From contig NZ_CP117811.1 of the NCBI RefSeq assembly GCF_028728065.1, positions 2,542,001 through 2,606,000 of the forward strand: a DNA stretch of 64,000 nucleotides, written 5' to 3'. Below are positions 1 through 7,701 of the stretch, in pieces. Numbering within the stretch: position 1 is the first letter of the stretch; each line of letters starts with the position of its first letter. Below the pieces are notes generated by a model, which worked only from the letters and a program-made list of their open reading frames with translations, did not search any database and was not told where the DNA came from. Made by a program: the position numbers and the translations under genes. Source of the stretch: Lentisphaera profundi (GTDB taxonomy: Bacteria; Verrucomicrobiota; Lentisphaeria; Lentisphaerales; Lentisphaeraceae).

Positions 1-2
1 GG

Positions 3-284
3 ATTTTTGCTAATGCCATCCTGATGCATATTGAACCTCAGGATAGAATAAACTTTTTAGATCAAGTTTTTTGCGGACTTTGCAAAAATGGGGTTTTTTA
101 TGCTCATTATCCAAAAGGCTCCGAAAGTACACTTGCAGATGACGGACGACTTTTACACCTTACACCAGATTGGCCACTCTTAGCTAAGACTTATAACTGG
201 AACTTAGAACTTCACGAAGGAAGACCACAATTCTTACTGCCCGAAGATCAAAATTGGGAAGTCATTCGGTTTCGTAAAAATTAA
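3..284 (+). CDS. C-terminal part of a probable SAM-dependent methyltransferase (cut by window edge)
   Basis: The frame is open from the left edge (first full codon at base 3) and stops at 282-284, so only about 93 C-terminal residues are present. They begin FANAILMHIEPQDR, followed about 15 residues later by a 'L-C-K-N-G-V-F' strand. That pattern, a hydrophobic strand ending in HI/HL and then a 'LkpGG.f' turn, is typical of motif IV and the next strand in class I methyltransferases. The SAM-binding motif I lies outside the window, so the function is an inference. ATG at 24 is the first internal Met, but nothing suggests it is the true start. An LPS-transport permease follows after 50 bp on the same strand. 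Confidence 0.5.
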   Translation: MFANAILMHIEPQDRINFLDQVFCGLCKNGVFYAHYPKGSESTLADDGRLLHLTPDWPLLAKTYNWNLELHEGRPQFLLPEDQNWEVIRFRKN

Positions 285-334
285 ATTAGAGATTACCTTT
301 CCAAACATTCAACATTTTATTAAGTCCAAAAAAT

Positions 335-1483
335 ATGAACATACTCAATAGACACATACTAAAGAATCTACTTTACATCTTTGTAGCGTCCTTACTCGTC
401 CTCACCTTCATACTTGTCCTTGGATTAATGATTAAGATTTTAAGCCGATTAGATACTTCTATTTCTCAGCTATTTATCTTAAAAATGTTTCTCATGTTAC
501 TCCCAAAAGTACTCGCTTATGCGATACCTATTGCCAGCTTAGTCAGCGTGACTTTAGTATTTAGTCGTATGTCGGCAGAAAATGAAATTACCGCAATGCG
601 CGCCTCTGGCATCAGCCTCTGGCAAATTGTCAACCCAGCTATCCTTTTAGCTCTCGCCTCCTCAGGCTGTCTACTCTACCTAAATATGTTCGCAGTGCCC
701 CACTTAGAAGCCACCCGAAAATCAATGATGAAAGGTGAATTACTTTCGAACCCTTCCAATTTTTTACGAGGTGGATCCACTATTGAATTAGGCAAACTCA
801 CCGTGAATATTGGAGAAAAAGAAGCTGATGGTACGCTAAAAGACCTAAGAGTAATTGAACTCGATCATTCTAAAGGAATTGTGGCTAATCAACTCCTCGC
901 TCAAAAGGGACGCATTATTGATGCTAATGAAACTTCTTTTACCATCGAGTTTATTGATGTCATCATTCTCGATAATAACTGGGAGTTCACTGACAATAAA
1001 GATGATGACAAGCAAATCCTCAATGGCGTAAAAGTAACTCGCCTACCGAATGCTAATACTACCTATACTTTTTATACTAACGAAGAGCTTAATAGTGGTG
1101 ATTTGCGTAAACGCGCCAAATACCTTAACCTTTGGGAAATGATTGCGAGACTAGCCGTTTTGGAAAAGAAAGAGCAAAGCAAAACTGTACGTCGAGAACA
1201 CACTGACCTACTTTACAATTTAAACAAAAACCTCGCTCTAGCCTTTTCTCCTCTCGCTTTCTTACTAATGGCCTTGCCTTTCGGCCTCCGCTCTAGTCGC
1301 TCAGAAACAAGTATTGGTTTACTCATTAGTCTTATCGTTATGATGGTTTATTACGCCACTATTTTATTGACGGGAGCCTTTGATAAACATACTGCACTAC
1401 ACCCCGAAATATTGGTTTGGTTACCAAATATTATTTTTCAGAGCTTAGGCTTAGGCATGATTGCATTTAAAGTGAGTCATTAA
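335..1483 (+). CDS. LptF/LptG-family LPS export permease (YjgP/YjgQ)
   Basis: This is an inner-membrane subunit of the ABC machine that extracts lipopolysaccharide and pushes it onto the periplasmic Lpt bridge. The 382 residues have the LptF/G layout. Two N-terminal membrane segments (about 10-35 and 50-75) are followed by the conserved cytoplasmic stretch 'SAENEITAMRASGIS' that contacts LptB and by a third segment (about 100-120). A beta-rich periplasmic domain (about 130-265) and three C-terminal membrane segments follow, including 'ALAFSPLAFLLMALPFGLR'. Whether it is LptF or LptG cannot be decided without a tree. No partner lptF/G or lptB is seen in the window. The stop overlaps the stop of the convergent gene by 4 bp and no terminator lies between them. 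Confidence 0.85.
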   Translation: MNILNRHILKNLLYIFVASLLVLTFILVLGLMIKILSRLDTSISQLFILKMFLMLLPKVLAYAIPIASLVSVTLVFSRMSAENEITAMRASGISLWQIVNPAILLALASSGCLLYLNMFAVPHLEATRKSMMKGELLSNPSNFLRGGSTIELGKLTVNIGEKEADGTLKDLRVIELDHSKGIVANQLLAQKGRIIDANETSFTIEFIDVIILDNNWEFTDNKDDDKQILNGVKVTRLPNANTTYTFYTNEELNSGDLRKRAKYLNLWEMIARLAVLEKKEQSKTVRREHTDLLYNLNKNLALAFSPLAFLLMALPFGLRSSRSETSIGLLISLIVMMVYYATILLTGAFDKHTALHPEILVWLPNIIFQSLGLGMIAFKVSH

Positions 1484-4221
1484 CTCGGTTTTGCTTCCAT
1501 CCTGACTTCCGTTCTAAAGCACCTAGGTCTCATATTATATTTACTCTCTTTGAGCTTTTGGATAACTGCTTTTGTTTGCGGAATTCGCATACTATAGACC
1601 TTTGTCTTTCCTACGTATTCCTGCCAATACTTATTAATAATCAATAAGTCAGCTTTAGTTTTAAAGATATCAGGAATCGCATAAGCAGATTCATTGACAT
1701 CACCTAGATGCTCTTTTTTAAACATACTCTTCTCTTTGTGCCCATAATATAAGCTCATAGTTAAAAGGTAAAACTGCATCTTAAATGGTGCAAAAAGCTG
1801 TTCCACCATTTCGATGAAATCCTCCGCTAGTTCACCGTTCACAAGTAATCGATGGGCTAAATTATTACGTCGAAGAATCTCAAAATCTACTAATTCTTTA
1901 GTTAACTTTTTTTTCCCTTTCATTTCACAGAGTGAATGAGCGAGTGCCGTATATATTGACTCTAATACTTTATGAAAATTACCCATCTCATATTTGTACT
2001 CATTTTTCTTAACGAGTACTTCACGACTAATATCTTTAGCTAGATGAAGGTCATTTTCAAAATATACTTCCAAAGCTAGAAAACGATCTTCTCCATCACC
2101 CATCTTGCGCCAGCTAGCCGCCACAGACTTACGTTTGGAAATGAGTAATTCCTGCTGAGCGTTAACTCTTTCAAAGATCTCCATGGACTTCTGTTCATCC
2201 CCACCTAAATCAGATGAGATCGCCCCTAAGCCCAACTCAAATTTGCCATCATCGCAAATTGCCCAACGTTGCTCCCTTAGTTTTTCATAAATATAATAAG
2301 GGCTCAAGCCCCCTTGGACCTCGGGCATAACAGAAATAATATCCCATAAATGTGCAGCAGGAACACCCATATCCTCTGTATCACCTAATCTATGACCTAA
2401 GCGCGCGCGCAATATTTCTGAATTTGTGACTGTTAAATTAAACACGGTATTAACGCCTAAACCATTCCACTCATCTAGCAGGACTTCACGATTTGCGAGA
2501 ATACACAAAGTCGACCCATCTGCTAAGAGACTATTGACCATCCAAGTCCAAAAAGCTTGGGTAAAACCCTTGCCTTTAATTTTAAAATAACAATAAACAC
2601 CATCATCGTTTCTCGTCATGTGGAGTGCTTGACCATAGAGATCTATATAGTGACTGATACTCTTTTCCATTCTACTGGCAAATCGTGGATTACAGTACAG
2701 CATATTTTCCCACACCACTACAGGGTTCATTTGTACTGTTACTAAATTCTCCTGGCACTTCCAAAATACACTCATCAGCCCACATGAATCCGCATTAGGC
2801 AAACCTGCATCTAAGGCATCTTGTGAACTATCAGTAAAATCGGCAATAACTAAGCCTCGAAATTTATCTCCAGTCGCCTCCCATTCTTTTTCCATTAAAC
2901 TGAGCAGACGATCTTCTTTGGCACTTGTACGACCCAACAAATTATTACTCAATGACGAGTAAGGTCGTATATCATATTGTGTGAGTAAAAAACCTACTTT
3001 CTTTAGCCTTGAGATAAATTGTTCCGCATACTTGTGGTCATTCTCATCTTTAGATTCAAGTAAAACATTAAAAATGTATTCGCGATAAACGAGTAATTTT
3101 CCCTGGGGTTGTTCTTCTGGCACCTTTCTTAAATAAACTTCCCAGTCAGCACCATCAATTAAGTCGTGCTCACGTCCATAATATAAGACCGAAGTCGTCC
3201 ACTCTTGCCGACGCGCCCAATTGGCTAACATATCCTTTGCTAAATGACCCAACTCTGATTTTATATACTGATTTAAAGTCAACTTGGTGCGATGCCCATA
3301 GTTGATCTCTTGAATCAAATCATGAAGATTATCAATGACTTCTTCTATCGCTTTCGCTGATTTTCGATCGGGCTCAACAAAACTAATAAGTTCACGCCAA
3401 GGACGACAAGCTCCATCAACAGAAAGGCTCGTTAAACTTAATTCCGTAAATCTTGTACCAAAAAAGTTTTGCCTTTGTTGCTGCGCGAGTTTAGTCCCAA
3501 AAGCTTCTTCTGGGCGAAAGGTACTGAAACCAACGAATGGGCAAGGCATCTTGCTATCCATTTCTCTCAAAAGGGTCATCCATGCACCACCTAAACGAGC
3601 CGCGCCATCCGCAATGACTAAATCAAATTTCTGTTCGGCTAAAATTTCTATTGCCTGATCTAACTCTTCGTGAATTATTTGTACATTGCCTTCCATCAAA
3701 GGACTCAGTGCCGTTATGTATTCGTCAAAATTCACTTTCTCTAAATTACGTAAAACTTTGTCCATTTCTAATGACGCATCAATATCACCAGAACTCAATT
3801 CATCTCCCTCATAGGCGCTAATTGAGGAAACCTCCCTTAAATGTAATCGGCGAGATTCCACCTGCTGGCTAGAGGTGATCTTAAAACAAGGTCCAAAATA
3901 ATTATAGGGAATCAACGGCATCAATGGGAAACCTAAGTCATTGGGCTCACCAAATATTTTTCTTTCATCCACATCATCTTTAAGCCGTTTACGAAAAACT
4001 CTTTCCCATGAACTACTAGCGACTGAATCAGTAACTAAAATCAATGGCCGTAAATGCTTACTTCTACAATATTCAATAATCGCGTTGATGATTTTTTCAT
4101 GCATAGGTGTTACAACTAAGCGATGCTTACTCGTCGCCATTATTTCATCTAACGTACCACCTACCACTCCCAAGACATGATCTGCTTTACTGGGATTTAT
4201 GTTTTTCCATAAATCTAACAT
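1480..4221 (-). CDS. Degenerate SF2 (DEAD/DEAH-like) helicase homologue, probably without ATPase activity
   Basis: The 913-residue protein has no intact nucleotide-binding motif but follows the order of a large SF2 helicase family. Residues 33-44 (HRLVVTPMHEKI) sit where Walker A is expected but lack GxGKT. PLILVTDS (59-66) resembles motif Ia. DLVIADGAARLGGAW (200-214) matches a 'vilDEcHrLg..W' motif II with only D205 kept. PFVGFSTF (228-235) resembles motif III. The second half keeps 'DKFRGLVIADF' (about 452-462), 'ILANREVLLDEWN' (about 574-586, motif V) and a motif VI region (about 598-617) in which the Q, R and R of QxxGRxxR appear as A, H and G. A 'N-X13-WRKMG' element farther on also matches the family. 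Function is unknown; a structural or DNA/RNA-binding pseudoenzyme is possible. Active homologues were recalled, not searched. The gene stands alone, convergent with the lpt gene and divergent from lipA. Start is ATG at 4221. Confidence 0.6.
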   Translation of the reverse strand: MLDLWKNINPSKADHVLGVVGGTLDEIMATSKHRLVVTPMHEKIINAIIEYCRSKHLRPLILVTDSVASSSWERVFRKRLKDDVDERKIFGEPNDLGFPLMPLIPYNYFGPCFKITSSQQVESRRLHLREVSSISAYEGDELSSGDIDASLEMDKVLRNLEKVNFDEYITALSPLMEGNVQIIHEELDQAIEILAEQKFDLVIADGAARLGGAWMTLLREMDSKMPCPFVGFSTFRPEEAFGTKLAQQQRQNFFGTRFTELSLTSLSVDGACRPWRELISFVEPDRKSAKAIEEVIDNLHDLIQEINYGHRTKLTLNQYIKSELGHLAKDMLANWARRQEWTTSVLYYGREHDLIDGADWEVYLRKVPEEQPQGKLLVYREYIFNVLLESKDENDHKYAEQFISRLKKVGFLLTQYDIRPYSSLSNNLLGRTSAKEDRLLSLMEKEWEATGDKFRGLVIADFTDSSQDALDAGLPNADSCGLMSVFWKCQENLVTVQMNPVVVWENMLYCNPRFASRMEKSISHYIDLYGQALHMTRNDDGVYCYFKIKGKGFTQAFWTWMVNSLLADGSTLCILANREVLLDEWNGLGVNTVFNLTVTNSEILRARLGHRLGDTEDMGVPAAHLWDIISVMPEVQGGLSPYYIYEKLREQRWAICDDGKFELGLGAISSDLGGDEQKSMEIFERVNAQQELLISKRKSVAASWRKMGDGEDRFLALEVYFENDLHLAKDISREVLVKKNEYKYEMGNFHKVLESIYTALAHSLCEMKGKKKLTKELVDFEILRRNNLAHRLLVNGELAEDFIEMVEQLFAPFKMQFYLLTMSLYYGHKEKSMFKKEHLGDVNESAYAIPDIFKTKADLLIINKYWQEYVGKTKVYSMRIPQTKAVIQKLKESKYNMRPRCFRTEVRMEAKPS

Positions 4222-4308
4222 TTGTATCTCTCTTTTATATTATATGCTTATAAGATACGGTGGCAAAAAAAGCTTGGCAAGAATCCTCGCGAGCTTCATT
4301 TAAGATAT

Positions 4309-4329
4309 AATGAGAAATACCTTCTCATT
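4309..4329. promoter_or_regulatory. Hairpin in the divergent intergenic region before lipA
   Basis: AATGAGAA and TTCTCATT form a perfect 8-bp stem with a 5-nt loop. It lies in the 225-bp gap between the start of the helicase-like gene (minus) and lipA (plus). No T-run follows, so it could be an operator or a leader stem rather than a terminator. Function is unknown. Confidence 0.35.
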
Positions 4330-4446
4330 TATTCAAGAAAGGCTTTTTCTACGCACAAATAAATCAACTTATAAAAAAGCTGTTAAAAAATGTGAAAAAT
4401 CAAAAACCTGATTCATAGTACCAAAAATTAATTCAGGATTTCAATC

Positions 4447-5346
4447 ATGGCAGATAAAAATCAAAAACGCTTACCGGAATGGATTCGGGTCAAAGTTAAC
4501 CGCGGTGGAAACCGTAACGAGCTGAGCACCGAATTACGTGACCGCAAGCTTAACACCGTTTGTGAAGAAGCTAAATGTCCAAATTTGGCTGAGTGCTGGC
4601 ATGAACGCACAGCCACTTTTATGTTATTAGGGGTCAACTGTACGCGCGCTTGTCGTTTCTGTGCTATTGGCTACGATAAACCTCTACCTCCTGATCCCGA
4701 AGAACCTGCTAATGTAGCAGAGACTGCCGCAAAAATGGATTTACAGTACGTTGTGATCACTTCTGTAGCCCGAGATGACCTTGACGATGAAGGTTCCGAC
4801 CAATTTGCAAAAACAATTCGCGCTGTTCGCGAAAAGTTGCCCGATGCTGGCATCGAAGTTTTGACTCCTGATTTCAATGGTAAAGAAGATCTGATTCGCA
4901 TGACTCTTGATGCCATGCCTACCGTATTTAACCACAACCTTGAAACATGTGAGCGCTTATCTCCCCCCATCCGTGGGCGTGCCAAATATAAACGTAGCCT
5001 AGAAGTACTTAAGAATGCTAAAGCATGGAGCAAGGGAAAAGTATTAACAAAATCGGGGATCATGGTAGGTTTAGGCGAAACAGACGAAGAAGTTATAGAC
5101 TGCATTAACGATCTCTTTGCTGCTAATGTTGACATTTTAACCATTGGTCAATATTTGCCACCTTCACGTAAACACTGGAAATTAGATCGCTACGTTCGTC
5201 CTGAACAATTTGAAGAATGGAAAGAATACGCAGAAAAACTAGGTTTCAACGCTGTTGCGAGTGGCCCGATGGTCCGTTCTTCGTATAAAGCGGGCCAGCT
5301 TATTACAGCAAAACTTGAAGAACAGCAGTTAAATTTTAAAATTTAG
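4447..5346 (+). CDS. lipA: Lipoyl synthase (radical SAM)
   Basis: LipA inserts two sulfurs into protein-bound octanoyl chains to make the lipoyl cofactor of 2-oxoacid dehydrogenases and the glycine cleavage system. The 299 residues show both [4Fe-4S] cysteine sets. CEEAKCPNLAEC (about 39-50) is the auxiliary, sulfur-donating cluster, and CTRACRFC (about 65-72) is the radical-SAM CxxxCxxC. The family's C-terminal region follows (GQYLPPSRKHWKLDRYV and a late 'GPMVRSSYKAG'). Length is normal for LipA. The ATG at 4447 follows a weak AGGA. No lipB or lplA lies nearby. The promoter of the next gene overlaps the 3' end of lipA. Confidence 0.97.
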   Translation: MADKNQKRLPEWIRVKVNRGGNRNELSTELRDRKLNTVCEEAKCPNLAECWHERTATFMLLGVNCTRACRFCAIGYDKPLPPDPEEPANVAETAAKMDLQYVVITSVARDDLDDEGSDQFAKTIRAVREKLPDAGIEVLTPDFNGKEDLIRMTLDAMPTVFNHNLETCERLSPPIRGRAKYKRSLEVLKNAKAWSKGKVLTKSGIMVGLGETDEEVIDCINDLFAANVDILTIGQYLPPSRKHWKLDRYVRPEQFEEWKEYAEKLGFNAVASGPMVRSSYKAGQLITAKLEEQQLNFKI

Positions 5347-5347
5347 T

Positions 5348-5375
5348 TTGACAAAAATTCAAGCTACGATACTTT
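5348..5375 (+). promoter_or_regulatory. Predicted sigma-70-type promoter for the small basic protein
   Basis: A perfect -35 TTGACA (5348-5353) and a -10-like TACTTT (5370-5375) are separated by 16 bp, starting just after the lipA stop codon. It lies about 85 bp before the start of the next gene, a distance that leaves room for a leader. The -10 is imperfect, so the call rests mainly on the -35 box. Confidence 0.5.
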
Positions 5376-5458
5376 CAACACTCATCTAATTTCCACTCAG
5401 GTTTGGATACTCTTTTCGATACACCTGTAAATGAAAAATTTAATATGGAGACACACAA

Positions 5459-5614
5459 ATGTCTATTCACAGAAGTTTAAAAGTTAAAGGCAATACTGCC
5501 GGTAAAAAGAACGTACTCAAACGTTTCGAACGCGTTGACCAACTTATTGAAGAAGGTCGTCTTAAGCCAGGTGATCCAGTTCTAGGTCTTCCTAAAACTA
5601 AAGTTAACATCTAA
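5459..5614 (+). CDS. Small basic protein of the PVC type (TIGR04137-like)
   Basis: This 51-residue, Lys/Arg-rich protein runs MSIHRSLKVKGNTAGKKNVL at the N-terminus, then KRFERVDQLIEEGR and GLPKTKV near the end. The pattern 'S-x-H-x-S ... K.NVLkR.ERvd.L...GRwk.gd...GLPKtK' matches the small basic protein family I recall from Chlamydiae, Verrucomicrobia and Lentisphaerae. The molecular function is not established; its charge fits RNA or ribosome binding, which is inference. It is a single-gene unit: strong -35 box upstream, GGAG at 5448-5451 before the ATG, and a tight terminator downstream. That layout suggests high expression. Confidence 0.85.
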   Translation: MSIHRSLKVKGNTAGKKNVLKRFERVDQLIEEGRLKPGDPVLGLPKTKVNI

Positions 5615-5642
5615 GACTTTATTCAAAAGACTTTATTCAAAA
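5615..5642. repeat. 14-bp direct tandem duplication
   Basis: GACTTTATTCAAAA occurs twice back to back (5615-5628 and 5629-5642), starting right after the stop codon of the small basic protein and ending next to its terminator stem. It is probably a replication-slippage duplication in the 3' untranslated region. Confidence 0.9.
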
Positions 5643-5643
5643 A

Positions 5644-5671
5644 GACAGGTAACTTAACCTGTCTTTTTTTT
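5644..5671 (+). terminator. Rho-independent terminator after the small basic protein
   Basis: GACAGGT and ACCTGTC form a 7-bp stem (5644-5663) with a 6-nt loop, followed directly by an uninterrupted T-run. It ends 13 bp before the pssA start, so pssA must be read through or have a promoter inside this segment. Confidence 0.9.
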
Positions 5672-5684
5672 ATGTGAGATATAT

Positions 5685-6626
5685 ATGAGCACTGAACACA
5701 CAATTAAGCATACTCAGCTTTACAAGAAGATTCCTACTCTCCTGACTCTAGGGAATTCGATCTGTGGCTTTACAGCTATACTTTTAGCCCTGCAAGCTTA
5801 CGAAAAAATACTCACAAAAAATCCTAATGGCCATTTTGAGATCATTACCCAAAATGCCGACACGACTATTATGCCCTATGTCTTTGCCGCCTGTGCTTGG
5901 CTTATAATAGGCGCCATGATATTTGACGCTCTCGATGGTTGGAGTGCTCGCAAATTAAATGCGACGTCATTACACGGAATCGAAATGGACTCCCTGGCCG
6001 ACATGGTGACTTTTGGAGTAGCCCCTGCCGTACTGGTTTACATCTACGCTCACGTTACCGTTTTTCTTGGTTTTGCTGAAGTCAAGGATCTCGGCTTCAT
6101 CAGGCAAGATCGTCTTTTTTGGCTAGCCGGCGCGATGTACATGGGCTGCGCGGCATTGCGCTTAGCCCTCTACAACGCCATGGAAATGGAAAGTAAGTTC
6201 AATCCAAAAAACAATAAATTAAAAGAACACGGCTTTAGAGGAATCCCCTCACCCGGAGCCGCATCAGCCGTCTGCTCAATCGTCATAATGGGAACAACCG
6301 AAGCTAATCTCCCCGAATGGCTAATGACCTTCTTCCTCCCCCTCTACACCGCTTTTCTAGGCCTCTTAATGATCAGCCCCATTCCATATCCACACATGGC
6401 AAAATGGTTAGTCTCACCAGTGAACCGCTCACGTAAACTTATTGTACTACTTGTCATATTACTTGTAGGGGGATCAGAAATGATTCGTTATGGTAGTGGA
6501 CCAAAAATGACCGCAGCGGCACTTATAAACCTTTATGTTTTATCTGGACCTATAATGTTGATACTGAGTAAAATCAAAGGTCATAATATATCTGAAGATG
6601 AAGACTTGATTAGTAACAAGCTTTAA
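5685..6626 (+). CDS. pssA: CDP-alcohol phosphatidyltransferase, probable phosphatidylserine synthase
   Basis: This is an integral membrane enzyme that transfers a phosphatidyl group from CDP-diacylglycerol to an alcohol, probably L-serine, as the first step to phosphatidylethanolamine. The full signature D-x2-D-G-x2-A-R-x8-G-x3-D-x3-D is present at residues 81-106. It includes the catalytic and metal-binding aspartates D81, D84, D102 and D106. The 313 residues carry several hydrophobic segments (about 20-36, 63-80, 110-128, 140-160, 200-225, 250-262, 270-290). An extra hydrophilic stretch (about 40-62) precedes the signature. Serine specificity is inferred from overall similarity; other CDP-alcohol transferases share the motif. 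No psd is adjacent. Confidence 0.85.
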   Translation: MSTEHTIKHTQLYKKIPTLLTLGNSICGFTAILLALQAYEKILTKNPNGHFEIITQNADTTIMPYVFAACAWLIIGAMIFDALDGWSARKLNATSLHGIEMDSLADMVTFGVAPAVLVYIYAHVTVFLGFAEVKDLGFIRQDRLFWLAGAMYMGCAALRLALYNAMEMESKFNPKNNKLKEHGFRGIPSPGAASAVCSIVIMGTTEANLPEWLMTFFLPLYTAFLGLLMISPIPYPHMAKWLVSPVNRSRKLIVLLVILLVGGSEMIRYGSGPKMTAAALINLYVLSGPIMLILSKIKGHNISEDEDLISNKL

Positions 6627-6652
6627 AAAATCACAGTCCTAGATATTAATCA

Positions 6653-7057
6653 ATGGCACGCAAAAAACCTACATGGAAAATGCTTAGCTATGGCATTCAT
6701 ACTAACTGGGAAAAAGGTAGCAAAGAGCTACCTAAATTAAAAAAATTCTCTTGGGAAATCCCCGCACGACTCGATATTGAATTCGGCTACGTACTTAATA
6801 TAAAACAGGCACGCGGAAAAAAACTTGAATTCACCATTGAGCACCCCAATTTCATCGATCTGAAAACTGGAGAAATCGCCCCCTCCTTTTGCGGTGAAAT
6901 ATTTGTTCGATCCAATGATTGGGACTTTTTTCTAGGCGACACCTTATGGGCTCCCGTAGAAGACAAAATAGGGACTTGGACTTTAACCACCAAATTAGAC
7001 GGCGAACTATTAGTCAAAAAACGTTTTACCATAAGCCCTGATAATAACCTTTCTTAG
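6653..7057 (+). CDS. DUF3859-like protein
   Basis: A 134-residue soluble protein without a signal peptide. It shows the pattern I recall for DUF3859: 'SYGIHTNW', 'FSWEIPARLDIEFGYVLNIKQ', 'FTIEHPNFID', and a closing 'GTWTLTTKLDGELLVKKRF'. Such proteins look like a single beta-sandwich; no reaction is known. It begins 26 bp after pssA on the same strand and may be co-transcribed. The family assignment is from memory. Confidence 0.65.
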   Translation: MARKKPTWKMLSYGIHTNWEKGSKELPKLKKFSWEIPARLDIEFGYVLNIKQARGKKLEFTIEHPNFIDLKTGEIAPSFCGEIFVRSNDWDFFLGDTLWAPVEDKIGTWTLTTKLDGELLVKKRFTISPDNNLS

Positions 7058-7069
7058 AAGCGAATACTC

Positions 7070-7101
7070 AAGAGCCTCATTGAAAAAACAAGGAGGCTCT
7101 T
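7070..7101. terminator. Hairpin between convergent genes
   Basis: AAGAGCCTC and GAGGCTCTT form a perfect 9-bp stem around a 14-nt A-rich loop, lying between the DUF3859 gene (plus) and def (minus), which end 48 bp apart. Neither side has a proper T-run, so it is an imperfect bidirectional terminator or an mRNA 3'-end stabiliser. Confidence 0.55.
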
Positions 7102-7105
7102 AAAA

Positions 7106-7699
7106 TCACTTACGCTTTTTGGGCTTGCGTTTCTTCAACGCTTTCTCGGTCTTCATCCTCAACTGCTCTAATTTCTTAGCCACGAGCTTTAGATCTTCCT
7201 TTTCTGCTCGATCAGTAAAGAGCACACCATCTAAATGATCGATCTCATGCTGCATACATCTAGCTGTTAAGCCTCCAAAATCCGCTTCTATCAACTCTCC
7301 ATCTAATGTCTTAGCACGTAAAACTATATTACTAGGCCTAATCACCGATGCGTTAATTAAGGGAATAGATAAACACCCCTCTTCAAAGGGGATATTTTCA
7401 CCCGAACTTGAAACAATCTCTGGATTAATTAAAGCCATGGGCATCTTGGGGCAAAATAATTTCTCCCCCTCAGACCCATACTCTTCATCATCAAAATGAG
7501 TATCTATTACAAAGAGACGTATACTTTGACCTACCTGAGGTGCGGCCAAACCAATACCATTCTCTTCGTACATTGTATCAACCATTTCTTCTACAAGCTC
7601 ACGTATCTCATCGCTAATTTCGGTAATGGGCTCAGCTATTTTCCTGAGCACAGGATTACCAAATTTTTTGACTTCAAGTATATGACCTTCTTCGGACAT
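7106..7699 (-). CDS. def: Peptide deformylase
   Basis: Def removes the formyl group from the N-terminal fMet of nascent proteins at the ribosome. All three metal-site motifs are visible in the 197 residues: GIGLAAPQVG (about 49-58), EGCLSIP (about 106-112, metal-binding Cys) and HEIDH (about 151-155, two metal-binding His and the catalytic Glu). The C-terminus is unusually basic (KKRKPKKRK), which may help binding at the ribosomal exit. It starts 2 bp after the rng stop, so it is the last gene of fmt-rng-def; fmt installs the formyl group this enzyme removes. Confidence 0.97.
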   Translation of the reverse strand: MSEEGHILEVKKFGNPVLRKIAEPITEISDEIRELVEEMVDTMYEENGIGLAAPQVGQSIRLFVIDTHFDDEEYGSEGEKLFCPKMPMALINPEIVSSSGENIPFEEGCLSIPLINASVIRPSNIVLRAKTLDGELIEADFGGLTARCMQHEIDHLDGVLFTDRAEKEDLKLVAKKLEQLRMKTEKALKKRKPKKRK

Positions 7700-7701
7700 G
7701 G

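Noticed and set aside
2400-2412. GCGCGCGCGC alternating tract as a Z-DNA or regulatory site
   Set aside because: It lies within the helicase-like gene and simply encodes alternating Arg and Ala codons.
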